DNA from: Clostridiales bacterium
GTDB taxonomy: Bacteria; Bacillota; Clostridia; Christensenellales; DUVY01
Direction of reading: 5' to 3'
DNA: 9,751 bases
NCBI GenBank assembly: GCA_031290295.1
Contig: JAITNT010000233.1
Span: 1-9,751, forward strand
A program made the translations under genes and the position numbers. Below the pieces are notes generated by a model. It was not told where the DNA came from. It did no database searches and saw only the letters and a program-made list of their open reading frames with translations. Below, piece by piece: positions 1 to 4,978 of the stretch (position 1 is the stretch's first letter; every line of letters begins with the position of its first letter).

Positions 1-761
1 GCCATAATAAACATATTGACGGAGTTAAGCATTTTTTGATGGATATTAAGCGATTTCTGAATGAGCGCGCTTTCGGTGATATTGCGCATAAGCACGCCGT
101 AAGTGATTTCGTCGTCCTCGCTCGTCCTCGGAATAGTAAAAACGGAGGCTAGCACGGAAAGCGTACGCTTATCCTTAGTTTTAATTTCCGCGTTGCCCTG
201 CCATGTGCTTCCGCTTGAAGACACGCTCTTCAGCACGGCGTCGTTTATTTCAAAAATCTGCCCGAGCTTAGTAAGCTCCCTTTCCGAATATCCGGTAAGC
301 ACGGAAGCGGTATTGTTCATGTGCAGTATTTTTTGCTCGCCGCCGATAATAAAAGCCATATCGCTCATATATTTTACAAGCGCGTCGTTCGACCGCATTT
401 TTTTCTCGGCAAGCTTCGCAGAGGTTATATCGACGTACGCCTCCAGGAACGCGTTCTTGATGCCGTCCCATTCGATTTGAGAGGTAAAGCAGTGAAACCA
501 CTTATTCAGCTTAGGGCTGAACACTACCGTCCGTACGACGCCGCCGTCAAGACGCTCCATTTCCGCCGGAACGTCGGAATCCCAAATATCGCGCCCCCGC
601 GCCTCGCTAAGCTCGCCGAACTCGACCAAAAGACTGCGATTGGCAAAAAGGTTGCCTATCCCGCCGAACTCTATAACCCTCTGGGAAATGCCCGTACTGT
701 CCAGGATATTGCTTAACCTTTCCCGTTCTCGGCGGTTGTAGCCGATAATTAGTTTATTCAT
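1..761 (-). CDS. PAS-domain sensor protein (C-terminal part outside the window)
   Basis: The frame is open from the ATG at 761 to the window edge, giving 253 residues with no stop, so the gene is cut by the left end. Two tandem PAS-like domains are visible. The first (about residues 25-120) ends in a PAC-like segment, FLEAYVDITSAKLAEKK. The second (about 127-235) starts near MSDMAFIIGGEQKILHMNN and ends VLMRNITESALIQKSL, after which a linker helix leads into another module. PAS domains sense small ligands, redox state or partner proteins. In Clostridia, tandem PAS proteins of this kind usually continue into a histidine kinase, a hybrid kinase or a GGDEF domain; which one applies here cannot be seen. 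The start lies 6 bases after the stop of the REC/HD-GYP gene, so the two form an operon. The best ribosome-binding candidate (GAGGT) lies inside the end of that upstream gene, about 13 bases before the ATG, which suggests translational coupling. No signal peptide or membrane segment is visible in this part, so a cytoplasmic sensor is likely. Confidence 0.85.
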   Translation of the reverse strand, partial: MNKLIIGYNRRERERLSNILDSTGISQRVIEFGGIGNLFANRSLLVEFGELSEARGRDIWDSDVPAEMERLDGGVVRTVVFSPKLNKWFHCFTSQIEWDGIKNAFLEAYVDITSAKLAEKKMRSNDALVKYMSDMAFIIGGEQKILHMNNTASVLTGYSERELTKLGQIFEINDAVLKSVSSSGSTWQGNAEIKTKDKRTLSVLASVFTIPRTSEDDEITYGVLMRNITESALIQKSLNIHQKMLNSVNMFIM

Positions 762-767
762 TAATAA

Positions 768-1841
768 TTAGATTACCTCGAAGTGGACGTCCTGATAATT
801 CTTGACAATAGTATCGAATACCAAGCTGCTCTCGGCAAACACCTTGATAATATCGGGGTCGAATTGCTTGCCCGCGTTCTCGACTATAAGGTCAACCGCG
901 GCTTGGTGCGTCATGCTAGGCTTATAAACGCGCTGACTTGTAAGCGCGTCATAAACGTCCACGACGGACATAACGCGGGCGGTAATAGGAATATCCTTAC
1001 CCTTTAAGCCGGTAGGATAGCCGAAGCCGTCCCAACGCTCATGGTGGTACAAACAAATCTCCCTGCAGTACCTTATATAATCGCTGTCCTCAAATTCCTT
1101 GAGAGAATCTATGATTTCCGTCCCGAGAAGCGTGTGCTTCTTGATAACCTCGAACTCCTCCGGCAAAAGCCTGCCCGGCTTGAGAAGAATGTTATCGGGG
1201 ATACCGATTTTGCCTATATCGTGCAACGGAATAGCCTTGACCGCGCTCGGAATATCTATCCCCGTAAGCTCCGCGGACAGCTTGCCCGAGCGTCTCAAAA
1301 GCTCGAAAAGCTGCTCGCCCATGATTTTGGTACGCTTGACGTGCTGTCCCGATTCGACATTGCGGTACTCGATAACGGTCGCCATAATTTCCAACATGGA
1401 ATCTCGCATGTGCTCTACCTTAGAAACGTTGAACGCGACAAGCTCCTCGAGGTTATTGCGGTGACGCTGCAGCTCTACCTGCGCGGCGACGCGGCATTTA
1501 ACCACGTCGGGATTAAAGGGCTTGCCCAAAACGTCGGACGCGCCGTAATTAAGCCCCTTGACCTCGTTCAAATCGCCGCTGTCCGCGGTAATAATGATTA
1601 CGGGTATACGCGGCATGAAGCCGCCGCTTTTCAGGATATTGATAACGTCGTAACCGGAAAGCTCGGGCATCATAATATCGAGCAAAATACACGACAGCTT
1701 GTCGGCGTTAGCCATTACGGCCTCGACCGCCTCATAGCCGTTAGCGGCTTGAATAGTATTATAATTGTCCTGCAAAATTTCAAATAAAATCTCGCGGTTA
1801 ATTTCAACGTCGTCAACAATAAGAACGGTAGGTTTATCCAT
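768..1841 (-). CDS. Response regulator with REC and HD-GYP domains (probable cyclic-di-GMP phosphodiesterase)
   Basis: A 357-residue protein. Residues 1-120 form a receiver domain with the acidic pair D10/D11, phospho-acceptor D55 (ILLDIMMPE), T85 and the K107-P108 switch. A helical linker (about 122-150) leads to an HD-GYP domain with the expected metal and active-site residues: H167 (ESGQHVKRT), the H207-D208 pair followed by GK (HDIGKIGIPD), KKH, HHERWDGFGYP and the late Asp in VVDVYDAL. HD-GYP proteins hydrolyse cyclic-di-GMP (some act on other cyclic dinucleotides), so phosphorylation of D55 would be expected to control second-messenger breakdown in the cytoplasm. All key residues look intact, so an active enzyme is inferred. 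No output DNA-binding domain is present. It is the first gene of the operon with the PAS protein downstream, which may supply or be linked to the phosphoryl signal. The start is preceded by a weak GAGG nine bases upstream. The substrate is not proven by sequence. Confidence 0.93.
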   Translation of the reverse strand: MDKPTVLIVDDVEINREILFEILQDNYNTIQAANGYEAVEAVMANADKLSCILLDIMMPELSGYDVINILKSGGFMPRIPVIIITADSGDLNEVKGLNYGASDVLGKPFNPDVVKCRVAAQVELQRHRNNLEELVAFNVSKVEHMRDSMLEIMATVIEYRNVESGQHVKRTKIMGEQLFELLRRSGKLSAELTGIDIPSAVKAIPLHDIGKIGIPDNILLKPGRLLPEEFEVIKKHTLLGTEIIDSLKEFEDSDYIRYCREICLYHHERWDGFGYPTGLKGKDIPITARVMSVVDVYDALTSQRVYKPSMTHQAAVDLIVENAGKQFDPDIIKVFAESSLVFDTIVKNYQDVHFEVI

Positions 1842-1884
1842 TTATGTGCGCCTCGCTAGTATTATTCTCGGGTATTCTTACAAT

Positions 1885-1913
1885 ATTATACAGCATTTTT
1901 TCGACGATATCAA
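1885..1913 (-). promoter_or_regulatory. Vegetative promoter of the HD-GYP/PAS operon
   Basis: On the minus strand, TTGATA (1908-1913) is separated by 17 bases from TATAAT (1885-1890), a near-consensus housekeeping promoter. Transcription would begin near 1878 and give a leader of about 37 bases before the ATG at 1841. It diverges from the promoter of the coiled-coil gene, about 150 bases away. Confidence 0.7.
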
Positions 1914-2059
1914 TCAAAATACGCCGATTCATGTGCCGTTATTCTGCGTTTTTATTTGAAAACGCCCCTTAACAAAACAAAGCCCGACCGCGGTTATACG
2001 GACGTTACGCAATTATTATAGAATTTTATGCTAAAACATATCCCCTGCGCCGTAAAATA

Positions 2060-2068
2060 TGGTATAAT
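2060..2068 (+). promoter_or_regulatory. Extended -10 promoter of the tail-anchored coiled-coil gene
   Basis: TGG directly precedes a perfect TATAAT (2063-2068), matching the TGn extended -10 form. No good -35 hexamer is found 16-18 bases upstream, which is typical of extended -10 promoters. The transcript would start near 2075. An AAGGA ribosome site (2088-2092) lies nine bases before the ATG at 2102. An ATG at 2097 reads ATG-AAA-TGA and overlaps the true start; it could only give a two-codon product. Confidence 0.6.
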
Positions 2069-2101
2069 CAAAATACAAATAATAAATAAGGAATTTATGA
2101 A

Positions 2102-2599
2102 ATGAGCGGTAATGATACGGAAACGAACCTGCGGGAGCTTAACGTTCGGGAGCTGCAGGAATCGGCGGCGCCGGCAAAAACAAAAACCTCGTTATTTCGC
2201 AGATTCGTAAATTACGCCTCCGGCAAGCGCGGACTAAAAACGCCCGAGCTTACGGACGGCGTTATTTCCGACCCGGAGCTTAAAGAAATCAGCAAGGGCG
2301 TGACCACTACGGAAGCCGTAATGGACTTTCTTAACTCTATCGAAAACCAGCTCGGCAATATCGACGAGCAGAATAAACTGCTGCTCTCCCACATCGACAC
2401 TATCAAAGAGAATAACCGCGCCCTCCTGGAGCAGGTTCACATACTCAAGATTAACAACGAGCACCTGTACGAGCTGTTTCAGGCCAGCCGCAAGCGCGAA
2501 AAGGTCAGCAAAATTATCGCCATAATTTCCTCGACCCTTGCAATAGGCTTCACGCTGTACAAAATCATCAGCACAATTATCCTCGGCAACCCGTTCTAA
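2102..2599 (+). CDS. Small coiled-coil protein with C-terminal membrane anchor, function unknown
   Basis: A 165-residue protein I do not recognise. Residues 1-70 are polar and probably flexible. Residues about 75-130 form a predicted coiled coil rich in Asn, Glu and Leu (IENQLGNIDEQNKLLLSH, IKENNRALLEQVHILKINNE). Residues about 136-161 are a single hydrophobic segment (IIAIISSTLAIGF...IISTIIL), with the basic patch SRKREK just before it and only GNPF after it. There is no N-terminal signal, so the likely topology is tail-anchored: coiled coil in the cytoplasm, C-terminus in the membrane. The gene has its own promoter and ribosome site and is divergent from the HD-GYP operon, so it may be co-regulated with that signalling pair or be unrelated. 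Codon use looks like its neighbours, supporting a real gene. Possible roles such as scaffold or envelope-associated spacer are guesses. Confidence 0.8.
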   Translation: MSGNDTETNLRELNVRELQESAAPAKTKTSLFRRFVNYASGKRGLKTPELTDGVISDPELKEISKGVTTTEAVMDFLNSIENQLGNIDEQNKLLLSHIDTIKENNRALLEQVHILKINNEHLYELFQASRKREKVSKIIAIISSTLAIGFTLYKIISTIILGNPF

Positions 2600-2631
2600 A
2601 TATCCGACCAAACGTGAATCGGCGCTGCGAC

Positions 2632-2654
2632 AAGCCGCTTCTTGCAGGCGGCTT
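2632..2654 (+). terminator. GC-rich hairpin after the coiled-coil gene, possible terminator
   Basis: AAGCCGC (2632-2638) pairs with GCGGCTT (2648-2654) around a 9-base loop, 33 bases after the stop codon. There is no T-tract after the stem, so intrinsic termination is doubtful. It could instead be a 3' stabilising hairpin or a solo repeat element. Confidence 0.35.
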
Positions 2655-2755
2655 CGTCTCGCTTAATCGCATTCGGGCGGACTTCAACGGCATAGTCTTA
2701 TCCGGGTTATTACTGCATACCCGCACAGTACGTTTAGAAACCGCCATTGCCCTTA

Positions 2756-2800
2756 GCGAGGAGCGTCAGCGACGTGGCAATCCGGTTCTAACTTGCCCTC
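2756..2800 (+). repeat. Dispersed palindromic repeat, copy A
   Basis: 45 bases, beginning GCGAGGAGCG and ending CTAACTTGCCCTC. The first 28 bases are identical to copy B and 41 of 45 match overall; the two copies start 55 bases apart. The unit contains complementary arms (CGTC/GACG) and ends its core with GTGGCAATCC. A CATTGC segment at 2744-2749 upstream, displaced by a few bases, would complete the outer arm pairing with GCAAT. Confidence 0.8.
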
Positions 2801-2804
2801 TCCC

Positions 2805-2855
2805 GTCATTGCGAGGAGCGTCAGCGACGTGGCAATCCAGTTATAACTTATCCTC
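2805..2855 (+). repeat. Dispersed palindromic repeat, copy B
   Basis: The most complete copy. GTCATTGCGAGGAGCG starts at 2805 and the core ends GTGGCAATCC at 2838, so outer arms ATTGC and GCAAT and inner arms CGTC and GACG are complementary. A tail similar to TAACTTGCCCTC follows to 2855. The same kind of core, with ATTGCGAGGAGC at one end and GTGGCAATCC at the other, is commonly met as an intergenic repeat in many unrelated bacteria (general knowledge, not checked here). Confidence 0.85.
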
Positions 2856-3230
2856 TTTACCCACCCCCATTCTTCGCCGCTTGCTAATCATTCATTTGTC
2901 CGCTTTCTCTCCCCTCCCTTTCCCGCCGTGCCGCCACCGCCTAGCGACCGCCGGAAATACCCGGAGAGAGGGCGCGCCGATAGAACCGCCCCCGTAACTG
3001 TTTTGTGATTCAGTTGTCAATGTACACACGGAGTAACGTCCCTAAACATAACAAAACGTTCGTTCGTCAACCACCGTACCCGCATTATATCATACCCGAA
3101 CATGCGTTTGCAAGCGTTTTTGACAGAAATCGTAAAATATTTTTTGCCAAATTTTACCAATTTTTATTGCGCAAAACCGCGCTATAGAATAGAGTGGGCA
3201 AATAATAGGGCAAGTAAAATGTCTTAGCAA

Positions 3231-3401
3231 GCGGCGAAGAGATTCTTCGACGTTGCTCAGAATGACATTATTTTTGTTTATTTACATTGTGTGCGGGTAA
3301 AGTTATTCTAGCTATACACCGTATACAATACGGACAAATCAGCCATACAAACCAAACAAGCCCATGTCATGTTGAGCGTAGTCGAAACATCTCTTCGCCG
3401 C
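3231..3401. repeat. MITE-like element: 38-base imperfect inverted repeats around an A/T-rich centre
   Basis: The left arm (3231-3268) starts GCGGCGAAGAGATTCTTCG and ends ATGACAT. The right arm (3364-3401) read on the minus strand starts GCGGCGAAGAGATGTTTCG and ends ATGACAT. By hand count 31 of 38 positions match. The 95-base centre is A/T-rich and holds a small perfect dyad, CCGTAT-ACA-ATACGG (3319-3333). No reading frame for a transposase is present, so any movement would depend on enzymes elsewhere. Each arm alone resembles common intergenic repeats ending CAGAATGACA, so two separate solo repeats in opposite orientation is an alternative. No clear target-site duplication was seen. Confidence 0.6.
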
Positions 3402-3436
3402 TTTCATCGCCCCATTGCAATTACTTGCCCTCTATT

Positions 3437-3475
3437 GTCATTGCGAACGAGGCGAAGCCGACGTGTGGCAATCCA
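3437..3475 (+). repeat. Dispersed palindromic repeat, diverged copy C
   Basis: GTCATTGCGAACGAGGCG at 3437 and GTGGCAATCC ending at 3475 correspond to the ends of copy B, with a different centre (GGC-GAA-GCC arms). The sequence before it (ACTTGCCCTCT) equals the spacer between copies A and B, showing that the repeat unit includes this flank. Confidence 0.7.
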
Positions 3476-3516
3476 GACCCTCTTCACCGCTTACCAATTA
3501 TTCGCTTAACCTCTCT

Positions 3517-3567
3517 GTCATTCAGAGGCGCGTTAGCGCCGTGACAATCCGGTTTTAACTTGCCCTC
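3517..3567 (+). repeat. Dispersed palindromic repeat, diverged copy D
   Basis: GTCATTCAGAGGCGC starts at 3517, the core ends GTGACAATCC at 3550, and the tail (3551-3567) differs from that of copy A at one base. The centre is a perfect hairpin, GGCGC (3527-3531) and GCGCC (3536-3540) with loop GTTA. It lies 41 bases after the stop codon of the minus-strand gene at 3609 and could serve as its 3' hairpin, though no T-tract follows. Confidence 0.7.
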
Positions 3568-3608
3568 TTGCCCCTCTTTCACCCCGTTACGCGTTGCGTC
3601 GTATCAGC

Positions 3609-4451
3609 CTATTCAACATAATCCGTAGGAAGCGTGACCTTTGTTTTGCCGAATGAATATTTGAAATCATATGACGTTTCCTCGTAGGCATTATTGTCGC
3701 CCGTCAGCTTAGAGTAAAAACTGTAATCGCGCAACCTGCCGTTTTTGAACGAGATGAAAAAATCGAATAAATCCGCGCCGACAAGCATATCCTTCAGTAT
3801 TTCCTCGACATGCTCGCCATTGCCGTCTTTGGGCTTGTACCCCCCGTCCTTGCGCTCGAATACGCCGCGCTCGCCCTTAAGCGGCGAAAGGACGCACCAG
3901 TCCTTGATATTTTTCTTGTATGCCTCAAAATTCTCGGCGTCCCCTTGTCCGCTTCTTTGCCATTTTTCCGCGGCTTGGTCATAACCGTAATAATAGAACC
4001 TTCCGTTTTCAAAAAAATAATACATTTCAATGCTTGGGTCTTCGTTATTAGTATTTATACGTTTGATTTTGTTTCCGACGACATAAATTTCCCCAATGCT
4101 TGAGAACGTTTCAATCGAACCGTCCGAAAGCCCTTTTTTGTGCATATAAGTGAATTTGATGGTCACGTTCCAGTTTTGCTTATCCAATTCCGCGGCGGTA
4201 GCGTCCAGCGCCCTGTCCCAACCGCGAGCGCCGACTACGCCCGCGCTTCTCAATCCGAGCGGCAAGCCCAACGACAGCCCGATTATCAGGATAAGTATTC
4301 CGGCGATAACGGCTGCGGTTCGTTTTTTCTTTTTTTCAAAGCTCCTGAACCTTTCCGGCAGCCCTTTAAGCTTATCCGCAAAAGAGGTCTTTTGCGGGGT
4401 CTGTTGCGGTTCGCCGCTTTCGACGGTTTTTTTGCTTCCTGATTCCGACAT
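3609..4451 (-). CDS. Single-pass membrane protein of unknown function with extracellular domain
   Basis: The start is placed at ATG 4451 because GGAGG sits nine bases upstream; the frame continues open further up to 4562 but without a ribosome site. The product is 280 residues and I do not recognise it. Residues 1-44 are polar and basic (ends EKKKKRT), residues about 45-68 form one membrane helix (AAVIAGILILIIGLSLGLPL), and about 210 residues follow. By the positive-inside rule the C-terminal domain is outside the cell. That domain is rich in Tyr, Phe and charged residues (EMYYFFENGRFYYYGYD; ISFKNGRLRDYSFYSKL), a beta-rich pattern seen in anchored solute- or lipid-binding folds, but no family assignment is claimed. 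One Cys (186) is present. A strong promoter about 190 bases upstream and a structured leader suggest regulation. It is divergent from the ABC-F gene. Confidence 0.82.
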   Translation of the reverse strand: MSESGSKKTVESGEPQQTPQKTSFADKLKGLPERFRSFEKKKKRTAAVIAGILILIIGLSLGLPLGLRSAGVVGARGWDRALDATAAELDKQNWNVTIKFTYMHKKGLSDGSIETFSSIGEIYVVGNKIKRINTNNEDPSIEMYYFFENGRFYYYGYDQAAEKWQRSGQGDAENFEAYKKNIKDWCVLSPLKGERGVFERKDGGYKPKDGNGEHVEEILKDMLVGADLFDFFISFKNGRLRDYSFYSKLTGDNNAYEETSYDFKYSFGKTKVTLPTDYVE

Positions 4452-4465
4452 ATGGCATCGCCTCC

Positions 4466-4480
4466 GTAGTATTCTACTAC
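4466..4480. promoter_or_regulatory. Perfect dyad just upstream of the membrane-protein ribosome site
   Basis: GTAGTA-TTC-TACTAC is a 6-bp perfect inverted repeat with a 3-base spacer. In the minus-strand mRNA the 3' arm ends one base before the GGAGG, so it could form a hairpin abutting the Shine-Dalgarno. At DNA level it could be an operator. BlaI/MecI-type repressors use TACTACA...TGTAGTA dyads, which have the opposite arm order, so that match is not convincing. Confidence 0.4.
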
Positions 4481-4540
4481 AAAAATAGACTAGTCCTACA
4501 ATCGAAACCGTCGGATAAAGAGCAGATTTGCTGAGGGCGG

Positions 4541-4595
4541 TTTTGCGAAAAAGCACAGGCAATAGTGTCGCTATTGCCGCGCATTTTTCACAAAA
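4541..4595 (-). promoter_or_regulatory. Long imperfect hairpin in the leader of the membrane-protein gene
   Basis: Inner arms GGCAATAG (4558-4565) and CTATTGCC (4571-4578) are perfect with a 5-base loop. Outer arms TTTTGCGAAAAA and TTTTTCACAAAA continue the pairing with a small internal loop, so about 55 bases fold on themselves. On the minus strand the inner stem is followed by TGTGCTTTTTCG, resembling a weak intrinsic terminator. It lies about 48 bases after the predicted transcript start and about 90 before the start codon, the place expected for an attenuator or a leader structure. Confidence 0.55.
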
Positions 4596-4649
4596 TCCAA
4601 ACCGAAAAGATGCCTTTATACGCGCGGATTGAGGTTATAAGACTAGTTT

Positions 4650-4678
4650 AATATATACCCTTTCCCTCCCGGTGTCAA
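4650..4678 (-). promoter_or_regulatory. Consensus promoter firing left, for the membrane-protein gene
   Basis: On the minus strand a perfect TTGACA (4673-4678) is followed after 17 bases by TATATT (4650-4655). The expected start is near 4643, giving a leader of about 190 bases to the ATG at 4451. It is back-to-back with the ABC-F promoter, the two -35 boxes being 59 bases apart. Confidence 0.75.
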
Positions 4679-4709
4679 GCGTTATGATGTTTTTATTGTA
4701 TTTCATTCG

Positions 4710-4727
4710 GGGCAAACGCGCTTGCCC
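4710..4727. promoter_or_regulatory. Dyad between the two divergent promoters
   Basis: GGGCAA (4710-4715) and TTGCCC (4722-4727) are perfect complements around ACGCGC. It sits between the back-to-back -35 boxes and overlaps neither, so it could be a shared operator. It could also be a short hairpin of no function. Confidence 0.35.
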
Positions 4728-4737
4728 GGGAAAAAAC

Positions 4738-4766
4738 TTGACAGTATTCCTAAAGGCTGTTAAAAT
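4738..4766 (+). promoter_or_regulatory. Consensus promoter firing right, for the ABC-F gene
   Basis: TTGACA (4738-4743), exactly 17 bases, then TAAAAT (4761-4766). The start is expected near 4773, so the 5' leader is about 205 bases before the ATG at 4979. Such a long leader on an ABC-F gene is typical of attenuation control. Confidence 0.8.
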
Positions 4767-4795
4767 ATAATTATAAATACGGAGGGTTGAGCGCT

Positions 4796-4822
4796 TTGAG
4801 AATCTTTTTTCGCTTGAGGTAA
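4796..4822 (+). CDS. Putative 8-residue leader peptide MRIFFRLR upstream of the ABC-F gene
   Basis: TTG at 4796 opens AGA-ATC-TTT-TTT-CGC-TTG-AGG and stops at TAA (4820-4822). GGAGG (4781-4785) lies ten bases before this TTG, only about eight bases after the predicted transcript start. An in-frame TTG at 4787 touches the ribosome site and is too close. Short leader frames placed like this control several ABC-F and erm genes by drug-induced ribosome stalling. The final Arg-Leu-Arg matches the +X+ macrolide-arrest motif known from ErmDL-type leaders. Translation from TTG and any role are inferred; the peptide is too short for statistical support. Confidence 0.45.
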   Translation: MRIFFRLR

Positions 4823-4847
4823 ATAAGCAAAAATCGGATACATTTTT

Positions 4848-4896
4848 GGAGTGGACAAATAGCGCCGCTCCTATAAACCCGCGGTTTGTCCACTCC
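4848..4896 (+). promoter_or_regulatory. 12-bp perfect hairpin in the ABC-F leader
   Basis: GGAGTGGACAAA (4848-4859) and TTTGTCCACTCC (4885-4896) pair perfectly around a 25-base loop. Flanking AAGCA (4825-4829) and TGCTT (4910-4914) could lengthen the stem with a bulge. It begins 25 bases after the leader-peptide stop and precedes the terminator, a plausible position for the alternative structure of an attenuator. The GCCGC in its loop (4864-4868) could pair weakly with the 5' arm of the terminator (GCGGT, 4924-4928). Confidence 0.65.
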
Positions 4897-4922
4897 GTAC
4901 ATTTTGTCATGCTTGACTTTCC

Positions 4923-4953
4923 GGCGGTCGTTGAACAATGTTGCCCTTTTTTT
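4923..4953 (+). terminator. Intrinsic terminator in the leader, just before the ABC-F ribosome site
   Basis: GGCGGTCGTT (4923-4932) folds against AATGTTGCC (4937-4945), using G-U pairs and one bulged base, with loop GAAC. C then seven T residues follow (4947-4953). This stops transcripts only 14 bases before the AAGGAGG Shine-Dalgarno of the ABC-F gene, so read-through must be regulated if the gene is to be expressed from its promoter. The stem is of moderate strength, so leaky basal expression is expected. Confidence 0.6.
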
Positions 4954-4978
4954 GCGTGAAACGCGTAAGGAGGACAAT

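Larger units (their letters stand above)
2600..3608. other. About 1 kb gene-free region rich in dispersed repeats
   Basis: No open frame here has a believable ribosome site plus protein-like composition. The frames that do exist (2614-2997 and 3287-3544 on +) are translations of repeat units. The content is: a GC hairpin after the coiled-coil gene, two near-identical palindromic repeats at 2756-2855, an A/T-rich segment at about 3075-3180 with nothing recognisable, a MITE-like inverted repeat at 3231-3401, and two diverged copies of the first repeat at 3437-3475 and 3517-3567. Fragments such as TCTTCGCCGCTTGCTAA near 2873 recur in related form near 3231 (complement) and 3480, so the repeats are mosaic. 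Confidence 0.75.

Noticed and set aside
1041..1787. 248-codon plus-strand frame opposite the HD-GYP gene
   Set aside because: It is the shadow of the clearly coding minus strand, whose REC and HD-GYP motifs are complete.
2614..2997. 127-codon plus-strand frame after the coiled-coil gene
   Set aside because: Its start lacks a ribosome site and its middle is translated repeat sequence (RGASATWQ-type strings), followed by low-complexity Pro/Leu. It overlaps repeats A and B completely.
3287..3544. 85-codon plus-strand frame
   Set aside because: The product is made of repeat translations (HVERSRNIS, IVIANEAKP), which are well-known artefacts of dispersed repeats. No ribosome site.
2756..3567. 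CRISPR array
   Set aside because: The units are irregularly spaced, diverged and palindromic over their full length, spacers are not of uniform size, and no cas gene is in the window.
4466..4480. BlaI/MecI-type operator
   Set aside because: The arms are in the reverse order to TACTACA...TGTAGTA and no blaI or mecI-like gene is present.
4635..4910. 91-codon minus-strand frame antisense to the ABC-F leader
   Set aside because: It crosses both promoters and the leader hairpin, has no convincing ribosome site and its composition is not protein-like.
4846..4956. Second small plus-strand frame from TTG through the ABC-F leader terminator
   Set aside because: No ribosome site at a usable distance; the frame is open mainly because it runs through the hairpin. 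The earlier TTG frame at 4796 is better supported.
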